The notes below the pieces were generated by a model. That model did not search any database. It saw nothing but the letters and a program-made list of their open reading frames with translations, and was not told where the DNA came from. Below, piece by piece: positions 25,962 to 37,025 of a stretch of 64,000 bases of DNA (within the stretch, counting starts at the first letter, position 1; the number at the start of each line of letters is the position of its first letter). The stretch comes from Salvelinus alpinus. Its lineage: Eukaryota > Chordata > Actinopteri > Salmoniformes > Salmonidae. The stretch covers positions 15,620,735 to 15,684,734 of the forward strand of contig NC_092092.1 of assembly GCF_045679555.1 (NCBI RefSeq). The letters are read 5' to 3'. The position numbers and the translations under genes were made by a program.

Positions 25962-28438
25962 TATACAGGTCAGAGTCAGTACCTTATTCAATGTCCAGGG
26001 GTACTGGAGTGGTTGTATATACAGGTCAGTACCTTATTCAATGTCCAGGGTTTCTGGAGTGGGTGTATATACAGGTCAGTACCTTATTCAATGTCCAGGG
26101 GTACTGGAGTGGTTGTATATACAGGTCAGTACCAGTACCTTATTCAATGTCCAGGGGTTCTGGAGTGGTTGTATATACAGGTCATTACCTTATTCAATGT
26201 CCAGGGGTACTGGAGTGGTTGTATATACAGGTCAATACCTTATTCAATGTCCAGGGGTACTGGAGTGGTTGTATATACAGGTCAGTACCAGTACCCTATT
26301 CAGTGTACAGGGGTACTGGAGTGGTTGTATATACAGGTCAGTACCTTATTCAATGTCCAGGGGTACTGGAGTGGTTGTATATACAGGTCAGTACCTTATT
26401 CAATGTCCAGGGGTACTGGAGTGGTTGTATATACAGGTCAGTACCTTATTCAATGTCCAGGGGTACTGGAGTGGTTGTATATACAGGTCAGTACCAGTAC
26501 CTTATTCAGTGTACAGGGGTACTGGAGTGGTTGTATATACAGGTCAGTACCAGTACCCTATTCAGTGTACAGGGGTACTGGAGTGGTTGTATATACAGGT
26601 CAGTACCAGTACCCTATTCAGTGTACAGGGGTACTGGAGTGGTTGTATATACAGGTCAGTACCAGTACCCTATTCAGTGTACAGGGGTACTGGAGTGGTT
26701 GTATATACAGGTCAGTACCTTATTCAGTGTACAGGGGTTCTGGAGTGGTTGTATATACAGGTCAGTACCAGTACCCTATTCAGTGTACAGGGGTACTGGA
26801 GTGGTTGTATATACAGGTCAGTACCAGTACCCTATTCAGTGTACAGGGGTACTGGAGTGGTTGTATATACAGGTCAGTACCAGTACCCTATTCAGTGTCC
26901 AGGGGTACTGGAGTGGTTGTATATACAGGTCAGTACCAGTACCCTATTCAGTGTCCAGGGGTACTGGAGTGGTTGTATATACAGGTCAGTACCAGTACCC
27001 TATTCAGTGTCCAGGGGTACTGGAGTGGTTGTATATACAGGTCAGTACCAGTACCCTATTCAGTGTCCAGGGGTACTGGAGTGGTTGTATATACAGGTCA
27101 GTACCAGTACCCTATTCAGTGTCCAGGGGTACTGGAGTGGTTGTATATACAGGTCAGTACCAGTACCCTATTCAGTGTCCAGGGGTACTGGAGTGGTTGT
27201 ATATACAGGTCAGTACCTTATTCAGTGTCCAGGGGTACTGGAGTGGTTGTATATACAGGTCAGTACCAGTACCCTATTCAGTGTCCAGGGGTACTGGAGT
27301 GGTTGTATATACAGGTCAGTACCCTATTCAGTGTCCAGGGGTACTGGAGTGGTTGTATATACAGGTCAGTACCTTATTCAATGTGCAGGGGTACTGGAGT
27401 GGTTGTATATACAGGTCAGTACCCTATTCAGTGTCCAGGGGTACTGGAGTGGTTGTATATACAGGTCAGTACCTTATTCAGTGTCCAGGGGTACTGGAGT
27501 GGTTGTATATACAGGTCAGTACCTTATTCAGTGTCCAGGGGTACTGGAGTGGTTGTATATACAGGTCAGTACCAGTACCCTAATCAGTGTCCAGGGGTTC
27601 TGGAGTGGTTGTATATACAGGTCAGTACCAGAACCCTATTCAGTGTCCAGGGGTACTGGAGTGGTTGTATATACAGGTCAGTACCCTATTCAGTGTCCAG
27701 GGGTACTGGAGTGGTTGTATATACAGGTCAGTACCAGTACCCTATTCAGTGTCCAGGGGTTCTGGAGTGGTTGTATATACAGGTCAGTACCCTATTCAGT
27801 GTCCAGGGGTACTGGAGTGGTTGTATATACAGGTCAGTACCAGTACCCTATTCAGTGTCCAGGGGTACTGGAGTGGTTGTATATACAGGTCAGTACCAGT
27901 ACCCTATTCAGTGTCCAGGGGTACTGGAGTGGTTGTATATACAGGTCAGTACCAGTACCCTATTCAGTGTCCAGGGGTACTGGAGTGGTTGTATATACAG
28001 GTCAGTACCAGTACCCTATTCAGTGTCCAGGGGTACTGGAGTGGTTGTATATACAGGTCAGTACCAGTACCCTATTCAGTGTCCAGGGGTACTGGAGTGG
28101 TTGTATATACAGGTCAGTACCAGTACCCTATTCAGTGTCCAGGGGTACTGGAGTGGTTGTATATACAGGTCAGTACCAGTACCCTATTCAGTGTCCAGGG
28201 GTACTGGTGTGGTTGTATATACAGGTCAGTACCAGTACCCTATTCAGTGTCCAGGGGTACTGGAGTGGTTGTATATACAGGTCAGTACCAGTACCCTATT
28301 CAGTGTCCAGGGGTACTGGAGTGGTTGTATATACAGGTCAGTACCAGTACCCTATTCAGTGTCCAGGGGTACTGGAGTGGTTGTATATACAGGTCAGTAC
28401 CAGTACCCTATTCAGTGTCCAGGGGTACTGGAGTGGTT
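25962..28438. repeat. 50/56-bp compound minisatellite, about 46 units
   Basis: Unit: ggtcagtacc, (agtacc), ttattcaatgtccaggggta, ctggagtggttgtatataca. Short units are 50 bp; long units have an extra agtacc and are 56 bp. Variants are zoned: caatgtcc units to about 26480, cagtgtac units at about 26500-26870, then cagtgtcc units. Both lengths leave remainder 2 when divided by 3, and the unit lacks a stop in every forward frame, so frames of 841, 799 and 530 codons overlap across the same DNA. No start context, splice signal or known domain supports translation. Confidence 0.95.
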
Positions 28439-28507
28439 GAGGTTTAAACGTCATCTCTCGTGGTCAGACTAAAATAAACCTAAATGGTCATGTAAATATG
28501 TCAACGG

Positions 28508-28717
28508 GACGTGTGAGATAACAGGCGGCATTAGTTAAGGTGCTTTGGACAAATGACCATTTCACAGGTGTTACCCAGACGTGTGAGATAACAGGCAGCG
28601 TTAGTTAATGTGCTTTGGACAAATGACCATTTCACAGGTGTTACCCAGACGTGTGAGATAACAGGCAGCGTTAGTTAATGTGCTTTGGACAAATGACCAT
28701 TTCACAGGTGTTACCCA
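28508..28717. repeat. 70-bp tandem repeat, 3 copies
   Basis: Copies start at 28508, 28578 and 28648 with gacgtgtgagataacaggc and end in ttcacaggtgttacccag. The first copy differs at a few bases. Confidence 0.95.
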
Positions 28718-28888
28718 GCTCGCATATTTTGGTTCCTTTGAAGTTGTTGAAATGGATGTTTTTTGGTTTCACATTGGTTGTCGAAATTAAGCCTAATTTT
28801 TCCTGACTGGTAAAACGTAAAGTTTTTTATACGTTCTGAGAACAGAAGAAAAAATGTCACCTGTTCTGGGAACATTTATTTTTAGGCA

Positions 28889-29398
28889 ACTGGGAGGTTC
28901 TGAGAACGTTTTACTGGGAGGTCCTGAGAACGTTTTACTGGGAGGTTCTGAAAACGTTTTACTGGGAGGTTCTGAGAACGTTTTACTGGAAGGTTCTGAG
29001 AACGTTTTACTGGGAGGTTCTGAGAACGTTTTACTGGGAGGTTCTGAAAACGTTTTACTGGGAGGTCCTGAGAACGTTTTACTGGAGGGTTCTGAGAACG
29101 TTTTACTGGGAGGTTCTGAGAACGTTTTACTGGGAGGTTCTGAGAACGTTTTACTGGAAGGTTCTGAGAACGTTTTACTGGGAGGTTCTGAGAACGTTTT
29201 ACTGGGAGGTTCTGAGAACGTTTTACTGGGAGGTCCTGAGAATGTTTTACTGGGAGGTCCTGAGAACGTTTTACTGGGAGGTTCTGAGAACGTTTTACTG
29301 GGAGGTTCTGAGAACGTTTTACTGGGAGGTTCTGAGAACGTTTTACTGGGAGGTTCTGAGAACGTTTTACTGGGAGGTTCTGAGAACGTTTTTCTGGA
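28889..29398. repeat. 24-bp minisatellite, about 21 units, second related array
   Basis: Same unit family as 24376-25611 (gttctgagaacgttttactg plus ggag) with extra variants ggaag and ggagg. It ends in cgtttttctggaatatttat followed by tgcagaaattatag, nearly identical to the end of the first array. The two arrays therefore share a common host sequence rather than only a unit. Its open frame (28854-29420) is repeat-derived. Confidence 0.95.
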
Positions 29399-29600
29399 AT
29401 ATTTATTGCAGAAATTATAGGTTATTTGGAGATTTCTGAATAACTTCTTAAAACTTTCACTGAACGTTTCAATAAGACTTTTAATAACACTGCTTGCTTA
29501 TTTGGGTACACATGGAAATTAATTTCCTTAGGCATCAATCGTGGAAACACATGTATTTTTTATTGTGACACGTCATCAGTGAGATTCAAACCTAGAATTG

Positions 29601-30028
29601 TCACACCCTGATCGGTTTCACCTGTCTTTATGCTTGTCTTTACCACCCTCCAGGTGTCACCCATCTTCCCCATTATCCCCTGGGGATTTATACCTGTGTT
29701 CTCTGTTTGTCTGTTGCCAGTCCATCTTGTCAGGTCTTTCCAGCGTTCTTTCCCATCTTCTCAAGTATCTGTTTCCTAGTTACCCCGGTTCTGACCATTC
29801 TGCCTGCCCTGACCCCGAGCCTGCCTGCCGTTCTGTACCTGCCCGACTCTGACCCGATTACAAACCTCTGCCTGCCCTGACCCCGAGCCTGCCTGCCGTT
29901 CTTTACCTTTCTGACTCTGCCCTGGATTACAGACCTCTACCTGCCCTTGACCTATCGTCTGTCTGCCCCCTGTTTGGGTTAATAAACATCTGTGATTCTA
30001 GCTGTCTGCATCTGGGTCTTATCCTGAG
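29601..30028 (+). mobile_element. Putative solo LTR of a retrotransposon
   Basis: Begins tgtcacaccctgatcgg, is C/T-rich, and contains a two-fold duplicated segment (cctgccctgaccccgagcct at about 29804 and 29873). It carries a polyadenylation signal in gttaataaacatctg and a downstream ctgcatctgggtctt. I recognise this layout from salmonid LTR retrotransposons. No internal coding region (gag, protease, reverse transcriptase) flanks it, hence solo LTR. The exact ends and superfamily (Gypsy-like suspected) are not settled. Confidence 0.55.
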
Positions 30029-30045
30029 TTCTGATAATAATCTTC

Positions 30046-30349
30046 TATTATTTTTTTGATGATGATTATAGTTACAGTCTTGTCCCATCGCACCAATGTG
30101 TCGGAGGAAACACCGTACAGCTGGCAACCGAAGTCAACATGCATGCGCCCGGCCCGCCAGAAGGAGTCGTTAGTGCATGATGGGACAAGGACATCCCAGC
30201 CGGCCAAACACTCCACTAACCCAAACGACGCTGGGCCAATTGTGAGCCGCCTCATGGGTCTCCCGGTCGCGGCCGGCTATGACACAGCCTGGGATCGAAC
30301 CCGGGTCTAGTAACGCCTCTCGCACTGCACTGCGCCACTCGGAAGGCCT
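30046..30349 (-). mobile_element. tRNA-derived SINE, SlmI-like, antisense
   Basis: Read on the - strand it starts with aggccttccgagtggcgcag, a tRNA-like A-box region, followed by the B-box region (reverse of gggatcgaacccgggtct). The body includes the reverse of caccaatgtgtcggaggaaa and ends at the antisense of ttacagtcttgtcccatcgc. Such elements are abundant in salmonids. The two-box head is degenerate and it is not a functional tRNA gene. Family name from memory. Confidence 0.75.
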
Positions 30350-32016
30350 AATCTTGTGTTATTTATCCATGTCGTTAGTCCACTGCACCACCAGGATGGA
30401 GCTAGCATGACACGCAAAACTGTTCATTTGAGTCTATTCAAACAGACCCATTTAAATGGAAACAGGCACTCATTAAGATCAGGTGTGGCCAATTAGTGGG
30501 CGCGGCCAACACACCTGAACACACTTAAGACAGAAGATAGAGTTTTGTTGATGCTGAGAACGGAATGTATTTGTTTCTAAATAGCATTCTTAGAACGTTC
30601 CCTGAACATTATTAAAGTTCTTGTGGTTTTTATGGAAAGTTTTCTTGATGTTTTTGGAACAATTTGAGAACTTGACTTGAAATAAGAACCACGGGGAAAC
30701 CTGTAGGAAACGTTATGCGGAAGAACTGACATTCTCACAGAAGAACGTTGTTTCTTAACGTTCTCAGAACTATTTGAGAACATTCCCAATGTCAAACCAG
30801 TTGTAGAACGTTCCTGGAACATTACCCAAAATTTGTAATGTAACCACATTTGAACGTTTAGGAAATGTTCTGTTAAAGTAATGAAATTCCAAGTAAATAA
30901 CGTATTTTTTTGTCAAGTCCGTTAAATGTGCTGAAAATGTTCCAAAGCCAAGAAACTAACCTGCACCATTCCCCCGAACGTTGTGGGAAGGTTGTATGCA
31001 AAACAATCACAGGACAACCACAGCTTTACCAAGCTCTAAGAAAACATATGGTTCTCAGAACGTTATGCGCTAGCTGGGTAGCATCTTTTAAATTTTGGAA
31101 GGGGAGCGGACACTTGGCCCGTAACTTGCAATGAGAGACGGTGGAGCTCTTCATTCCTGTTCCTCAACCCTCGTTTCTATCTCTTCTCTTTAACAAAAAA
31201 TATAACTCGAACTCTTACGTATTCAGAAGACCGAGGTGGGTCTTCCCGGGACATCGCTCGTATTTATTTTTGATCCCGAACAAACTCCCCAGTCCCTAAC
31301 ATGATGCTGCCACCACAATACTTAAAAATACAAAAGGGATCAACAGCATTGCATTCACGCCACATTACAGGCCTGTATGACAAAGAGAAAAGAAGGAGGG
31401 CTGTGTTAAACCGCTTCAGATCATCCATTATGTAACAAGGCCATTAACTAATACTGCAAGACAACACTGCAAATACATTTACCTGTCTTTTTTTAAGTAA
31501 TACATGTATCTGTCTTTTCCAGTGTTGTGGTGGTATCATCATCATGTTATAGGTATTCAAACAGGAGAAGAAGAAACATGTATATATTGCACAACAACAA
31601 AAAATTACTGTCAATGACTACGGATTTAAAGAAAGGGTGTCTCTGCTCTTTTCTTTCCCTGGGATGAGGCAGAATAGCTCACTGGTAACCGAGTGGGTGG
31701 CCAAGCACTGCCGTAGAGACCATACATCAGGTCATTGACGTGTTTCAGGAACTGTAAAGACAGAGATGAATCGTCATGAACCATGACCTAAGGTCTTCAC
31801 TAAGTTAGACTTAGCCTAGCAAGTACATTGACTGTGTTGCCCCTCAGCAATCTGGCAGTCTGGCAGACATACGGAGAGAGATAGAGAGAGAAATGGATCG
31901 TATTGTCAAATACAAGGATCGCTGATGAATCATGAAACACTTCACATCAAGAATTAGGCTAGCTAACAATGTCCCACACAACACACAATCAATGTTACCT
32001 ATATGTGTATTCATTA
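30350..32016. other. Non-coding stretch, part of it rich in AACGTT motifs
   Basis: 30541-31130 repeatedly carries gaacgtt and gttctcagaac motifs in both orientations (for example gaacgttccct, cttaacgttctcagaac, ggttctcagaacgttatgcg). It resembles the unit of the 24-bp arrays and looks like an unamplified relative of that interspersed sequence. 31130-32016 shows nothing I can name. Short frames here have no coding support. Confidence 0.45.
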
Positions 32017-32304
<288 letters not shown>

Positions 32305-32501
32305 CTCACAGCTCACAGCTAGCATGACACAGTGTTGACATTACTAAAGTTATTGTGATCGTCTCTCTCTGTCTCTCCCACTCTCACTTTCACTCAAACA
32401 CACACATTTCCTGTCTTTAACTAAACATACATCAACATGTCAAAACATCAGCTAGCTATTTTTAGCTACAACAGGTAAAAATGGAAACTGACCATGTCCA
32501 T

Positions 32502-33381
32502 GGAAGATTTGCCAGAGAGTAAATGTTAGCTAGCTAAAATTGGAGGATTTGCCAGAGAGTAAATATTAGCTAGCTAAAATTGGAGGATTTGCCAGAGAGT
32601 AAATATTAGCTAGCTAAAATAGGAGGATTTGCCAGAGAGTAAATATTAGCTAGCTAAAATTGGAGGATTTGCCAGAGAGTAAATATTAGCTAGCTACAAT
32701 TGGAGGATTTGCCAGAGAGTAAATGTTAGCTAGCTACAATTGGAGGATTTGCCAGAGAGTAAATGTTAGCTAGCTAAAATTGGAGGATTTGCCAGAGAGT
32801 AAAAGGAAGCTAGCTAAAATTGGAGGATTTGCCAGAGAGTAAATATTAGCTAGCTAAAATAGGAGGATTTGCCAGAGAGTAAATATTAGCTAGCTAAAAT
32901 TGGAGGATTTGCCAGAGAGTAAATGTTAGCTAGCTAAAATTGGAGGATTTGCCAGAGAGTAAATATTAGCTAGCTACAATTGGAGGATTTGCCAGAGAGT
33001 AAATATTAGCTAGCTACAATTGGAGGATTTGCCAGAGAGTAAATGTTAGCTAGCTAAAATTGGAGGATTTGCCAGAGAGTAAATGTAAGCTAGCTAAAAT
33101 TGGAGGATTTGCCAGAGAGTAAATATTAGCTAGCTAAAATAGGAGGATTTGCCAGAGAGTAAATATTAGCTAGCTAAAATTGGAGGATTTGCCAGAGAGT
33201 AAATATTAGCTAGCTAAAATTGGAGGAATTGCCAGAGAGTAAATGTTAGCTAGCTAAAATAGGAGGATTTGCCAGAGAGTAAATATTAGCTAGCTAAAAT
33301 TGGAGGATTTGCCAGAGAGTAAATGTAAGCTAGCTAAAATTGGAGGATTTGCCAGAGAGTAAATGTTAGCTAGCTACAATT
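32502..33381. repeat. 40-bp minisatellite, 22 units
   Basis: Unit: gccagagagtaaatgttagc, tagctaaaattggaggattt. gccagagagt occurs at 32511 and last at 33351, exactly 21 x 40 apart, so there are no indels. Each unit contains TTAGCTAGCTAA, a perfect palindrome, in most copies. Confidence 0.97.
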
Positions 33382-33591
33382 TTCCAGCTAAATTCTGCTA
33401 ATGTTAGCTAGCTAACAAATTTTTCCTTGACGTTCTTCTCGCCAACAAACCAACGCTTTACTTATCAAAGTCAAACAAGAACGCAGAAGAACAGGGATTA
33501 CCACTTAGCAGTCAAATCTTCTTTTGTTTTTGGTGAACATTTCGAGAAACTGTCGTTGTTTTCCAGCTGTGTTGTTGTGTATCCTACTGGG

Positions 33592-34022
33592 CGCTCTGTT
33601 CCAACTGCCGTATGGAATGTTGACCGCTCTGTCCCAACTGCCGTATGGAACGTTGACCGCTCTGTCCCAACTGCCGTATGGAACGTTGACCGCTCTGTCC
33701 CAACTGCCGTATGGAATGTTGACCGCTCTGTCCCAACTGCCGTATGGAATGTTGACCGCTCTGTCCCAACTGCCGTATGGAATGTTGACCGCTCTGTCCC
33801 AACTGCCGTATGGAATGTTGACCGCTCTGTCCCAACTGCCGTATGGAATGTTGACCGCTCTGTCCCAACATCCGTATGGAATGTTGACCGCTCTGTCCCA
33901 ACTGCCGTATTGAACGTTGACCGCTCTGTCCCAACTGCAGTATGGAATGTTGATCGCTCTGTCCCAACTGCCGTATGGAATGTTGACCGCTCTGTTCCAA
34001 CTGCCGTAGGGAATGTTGACCG
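33592..34022. repeat. 33-bp minisatellite, 13 units
   Basis: Unit starts cgctctgtcccaactgccgt and continues atggaatgttgac. The length is a multiple of 3 and the unit has stop-free frames on both strands, giving open frames of 129-254 codons. No gene is inferred. Confidence 0.96.
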
Positions 34023-35209
34023 ATGGGCTTGAGCAAGCAGGTTGTGAGGACAGGTCAGCTCAGTGAGGACAGGACAGGACATAAAAACAGAACTAGGGAC
34101 TGCCACTGTGTCTGGCTCAGTGTGCTGTGAAGCATGCAGGACTACTAGGGCTGAAGGGGTTTTAAGGTTAGGGGAACCACAGGGAATGTGTTTGAGCATG
34201 TGAACCGGTTGGGTAGCAGACCTAAAGGGAATCCTAGATCCCTGGATCCACCAAAGGCCCACAGGGCATTGGTGGGATTGTCACCATATCCACATTAACT
34301 CTGGAGGAGATTAGCACCACGGTCTCAGAGGAGAGGAGCTGGCATAGTCCTCTCTCTAAGCTTCATGACGACTACTCAGAGAGAGGTGAGGTGCAGGAAC
34401 AGAGAGAGGGAGAGAAATAGGGAGGGAGAGGGAGATTAGGTAACATGCTTTATCTAAAGTGCCCCCCACCCGCTCCCTACTGAAACGAACACTATCCTGC
34501 GCTGAGCCAAGGCAAACTAACAAACCCCTCCCCATCCTCCTCAAACTCACCAATCCAAAAAAACGAGATGAGAACCACCTCTGGGCAGGTCACGGGGGCA
34601 GCTAGCCTGGACAGATGGGACCCCCCCCCCTCCACCCAACAAAAACCTTTCCTTTCACAACCCCTGTCTGTCAGTCAGTCTGACTGGACAAACCACCACC
34701 ACCGACTCCCACCACCATCAGAATGGAAATGAGCGTATAATTTGGGCCGGTCCTTTGACGAGAGATCTCCAGTCTCCAGAGGGTTAAGAGTTCGGTCAAT
34801 TAACCCTTATTACAGAAAGAAAGGGCGTTTAAATTAGATGGGTAACCTGAGAAGCCTACAGGGCTGCAGGAGAAGAATGTCTGAAGGCTTTAAAGGAGAG
34901 GAGACAAAGAGGAATCCTCCTATAGGCTACCATTAACCTTCAACCTCACTGACAGGAAATTGCAAACAATGTACTTTTTGTGGTACACTTCCTTCTAGCT
35001 TTTGAACTCTATTCATTTACATGCAATGCTGGGATATAATGTATATAATATAAGATATTGAGCAAAACCAACATGTTTGGTTAGATTTTTAAGATACGAG
35101 ATATTTTCCATGCTTCCTCACTTTACTGAGTTGGTAGGACCAAGTCTTCTCTCAATCAAACAATGACAGACAGCAGCGATCATCACTCATCTTCAGCTTA
35201 CAATCCTCC
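34023..35209. other. Non-coding stretch, nothing recognised
   Basis: Unique-looking sequence with short low-complexity patches, including a C run near 34620. No open frame with a recognisable domain. A conserved non-coding element cannot be excluded by eye, as this lies 2-3 kb upstream of jag1. Confidence 0.4.
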
Positions 35210-35275
35210 CAATTATTTTATTTAACCTTTATTTAACGAGGCAAGTCAGTTAAGAACAAATTCTTATTTACAATG
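35210..35275 (-). mobile_element. RSg-1-like LINE/SINE tail fragment, antisense
   Basis: The + strand reads ttaacctttatttaacgagg, caagtcagttaagaacaaat, tcttatttacaatgacggcc. This is the reverse complement of the 3' tail shared by the salmonid RSg-1 LINE and several SINEs. Only the tail is present; the 24-bp array starts directly after it. Confidence 0.7.
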
Positions 35276-35304
35276 ACGGCCTACCACAAACTCAATGTTC
35301 AACT

Positions 35305-35939
35305 TTCAATGCTCCCTCCACTCCAGCTTCGAATGCTCCCTCCACTCCAGCTTCCAATTTTCCCTCCACTCCAGCTTTCAATGCTCCCTCCACTCCAGCT
35401 TCCAATTTTCCCTCCACTCCAGCTTTCAATGCTCCCTCCACTCCAGCTTCCAATGCTCCCTCCACTCCAGCTTCCAATTTTCCCTCCACTCCAGCTTTCA
35501 ATGCTCCCTCCACTCCAGCTTCCAATGCTCCCTCCACTCCAGCTTCCAATGCTCCCTCACCTCCAGCTTCCAATTTTCCCTCCACTCCAGCTTTCAATGC
35601 TCCCTCCACTCCAGCTTTCAATGCTCCCTCCACTCCAGCTTCCAATGCTCCCTCCACTCCAGCTTCCAATGCTCCCTCCACTCCAGCTTCCAATGCTCCC
35701 TCCACTCCAGCTTCCAATGCTCCCTCCACCCCAGCTTTCAATGCTCCCTCCACTCCAGCTTTCAATGCTCCCTCCACTCCAGCTTTCAATGCTCCCTCCA
35801 CTCCAGCTTTCAATGCTCCCTCCACTCCAGCTGCCAATGTTCCCTCCACTCCAGCTTCCAATGCTCCCTCCACTACAATGCTCCCTCCCTCCACTGCTCC
35901 CTCCACTCCAGCTTCCAATCCTCCCTCCACTCCAGCTTG
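35305..35939. repeat. 24-bp minisatellite, about 26 units
   Basis: Unit aatgctccctccactccagc plus ttcc or tttc, with an aattttccc variant. The last units are irregular (35870-35940). The multiple-of-3 length gives open frames in several registers (MLPPLQLP, EGALEAGV, QCSLHSSF); these are not genes. Unrelated to the other 24-bp family. Confidence 0.95.
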
Positions 35940-35967
35940 ATTAGATTAGATAGACTTGATCTTGATA

Positions 35968-36142
35968 GACTGTGATCCTGGAGGGCTCCACTGTGTATTG
36001 ATCCCACTAGACTGTAGTCCTGGAGGGCTTCACTGTGTATTGATCCCACTAGACTGTAGTCCTGGAGGGCTCCACTGTGTATTGATCCCACTAGACTGTA
36101 GTCCTGGAGGGCTCCACTGTGTATTGATCCCACTAGACTGTA
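35968..36142. repeat. 42-bp tandem repeat, 4 copies
   Basis: Unit actgtagtcctggagggctc, cactgtgtattgatcccact, ag. The four copies are nearly identical. Confidence 0.95.
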
Positions 36143-36240
36143 AAGGACTTTATTGAAGATAAAAGGAGTCTAAAAGGACTTTATTGAAGATAAGAAGAGT
36201 CTAACAGGACTTTATTGAAGATAAAAGGAACCTAAAAGGC
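36143..36240. repeat. 31-bp tandem repeat, 3 copies
   Basis: ggactttattgaagataa recurs at 36145, 36176 and 36207. Directly abuts the preceding 42-bp array. Confidence 0.93.
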
Positions 36241-36540
36241 TTGACAAACAACACTCATCATAGGACACATTGGTTCTTTAGACATGATCAGTATTCCACA
36301 TCACAAATAATGTGCCAGAAACTGGGAATTTCTCCAAGTTTATTTTCTACATAATCTGAATTCTCAGACTCACTCATGGGGCTAATTCATCAGTTTTTTT
36401 GTAAAAACACATATTTTACATAACATGTTAAATATGCAGCCAAAGTTAGCCACAATAAATTTTGAATTCATAACATAAGTTTAGCAAATTCGTAAAATAC
36501 TGTACGAATTGCAATTTGTAACTAGATAGTAGAACAAGGC
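36241..36540. other. Upstream flank of jag1, no repeat recognised
   Basis: AT-rich single-copy-looking sequence between the last upstream array and the candidate promoter. I see no gene or clear element. Confidence 0.4.
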
Positions 36541-36720
36541 TAGTCAAAATGCAACAAAGAGGCGTGGACTTCTACTGCTTGTCTCATGAATATATGTAAA
36601 TCAGCGTTCTAGCCAGTCACTTTCTGTGTAATTCGGACAAGCATTCAGATCAGTTGTGGACGGACGGAGTATACCAACCTGCATGCTTTTTTGTTGCTGC
36701 AAATAACTAAATGGATAGCA
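36541..36720 (+). promoter_or_regulatory. Candidate jag1 core promoter and start of 5' leader
   Basis: A TATA-like stretch (gaatatatgtaaatc, centred near 36595) lies about 350 bp before the start codon. It is followed by unique sequence without tandem repeats, the largest repeat-free block immediately upstream of exon 1. The transcription start cannot be fixed from sequence; about 36620-36630 would fit TATA spacing. Purely motif-based. Confidence 0.3.
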
Positions 36721-36913
36721 AAGGAATATAACGATACGAACTAACTAGAAGACCTTGAGCAGACAGAGGAAAAAGACAGAGGAAAAAGGAAGCTTTAAAA
36801 AAAAATCTGTGTTGCAAAACTGTGTCTTGTTGGAGAAAGGCTTGTTCTCTATTCCGTGCATGTTTACCTTGGAGAAGTGCATTGGTGCTTTTAATCGGAC
36901 AGACGCGGTGTAG
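36683..36913 (+). promoter_or_regulatory. Upstream ORFs in the presumed 5' leader of jag1
   Basis: Three short ATG frames precede the main start: 36683-36706 (7 codons), 36711-36731 (6 codons) and 36860-36913 (17 codons). The third stops 34 bp before the jag1 ATG. None is in frame with and continuous into the main frame. If the transcript begins near 36625 all three would be in the leader and could lower translation of jag1. Confidence 0.4.
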
Positions 36914-36947
36914 TTTCCAAGCGGAGCGGCAAGACAACACCAGAGGC

Positions 36948-37025
36948 ATGATTTTGAGACTGGGCTCGGTTGTTGGCGTTGCTGCTTTCTGTTTACATGC
37001 GTTATTGTTGTGGTTTTATGCAAAG
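36948..37025 (+). CDS. jag1: jagged1, coding exon 1 (signal peptide)
   Basis: Encodes the first 26 residues of a Notch ligand of the Jagged type, a single-pass membrane protein that binds Notch receptors on neighbouring cells. The exon starts MILRLGSVVGVAAFC and ends in WFYAK at a strong donor, AAG|gtatgtg. Residues 5-23 form a hydrophobic core, so this is the secretion signal; cleavage probably falls near the exon 1-2 junction. Human JAG1 exon 1 also ends after ...AK, at codon 27 with the same phase 0. No in-frame ATG lies upstream before a stop: the frame opens further only from a GTG at 36822. So this ATG, in a fair context (G at -3), is the start. The signal peptide alone would not identify the gene; the join to exon 2 does. 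Paralogue (jag1a or jag1b, or a salmonid duplicate) not resolved. Confidence 0.88.

Noticed and set aside
25947-28472. 841-, 799- and 530-codon overlapping frames as a repetitive secreted protein
   Set aside because: All three forward frames are open over the same DNA because the 50/56-bp unit lacks stops. Codon use follows the DNA repeat, not a protein.
29598-29852. 84-codon frame in the LTR-like region
   Set aside because: Lies in a putative LTR with a polyadenylation signal; no similarity to a known protein is visible.
30290-30349. A tRNA gene on the - strand
   Set aside because: Head of an SlmI-like SINE; the cloverleaf is incomplete and degenerate.
35273-35975. Proline/leucine-rich frames of over 200 codons
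   Set aside because: Product of the 24-bp repeat next to jag1. It is open in several frames on both strands and lacks coding signals.
36822-36947. Upstream extension of jag1 exon 1 to 36822
   Set aside because: The frame opens only from a GTG; there is no in-frame ATG, and the signal peptide begins properly at 36948.
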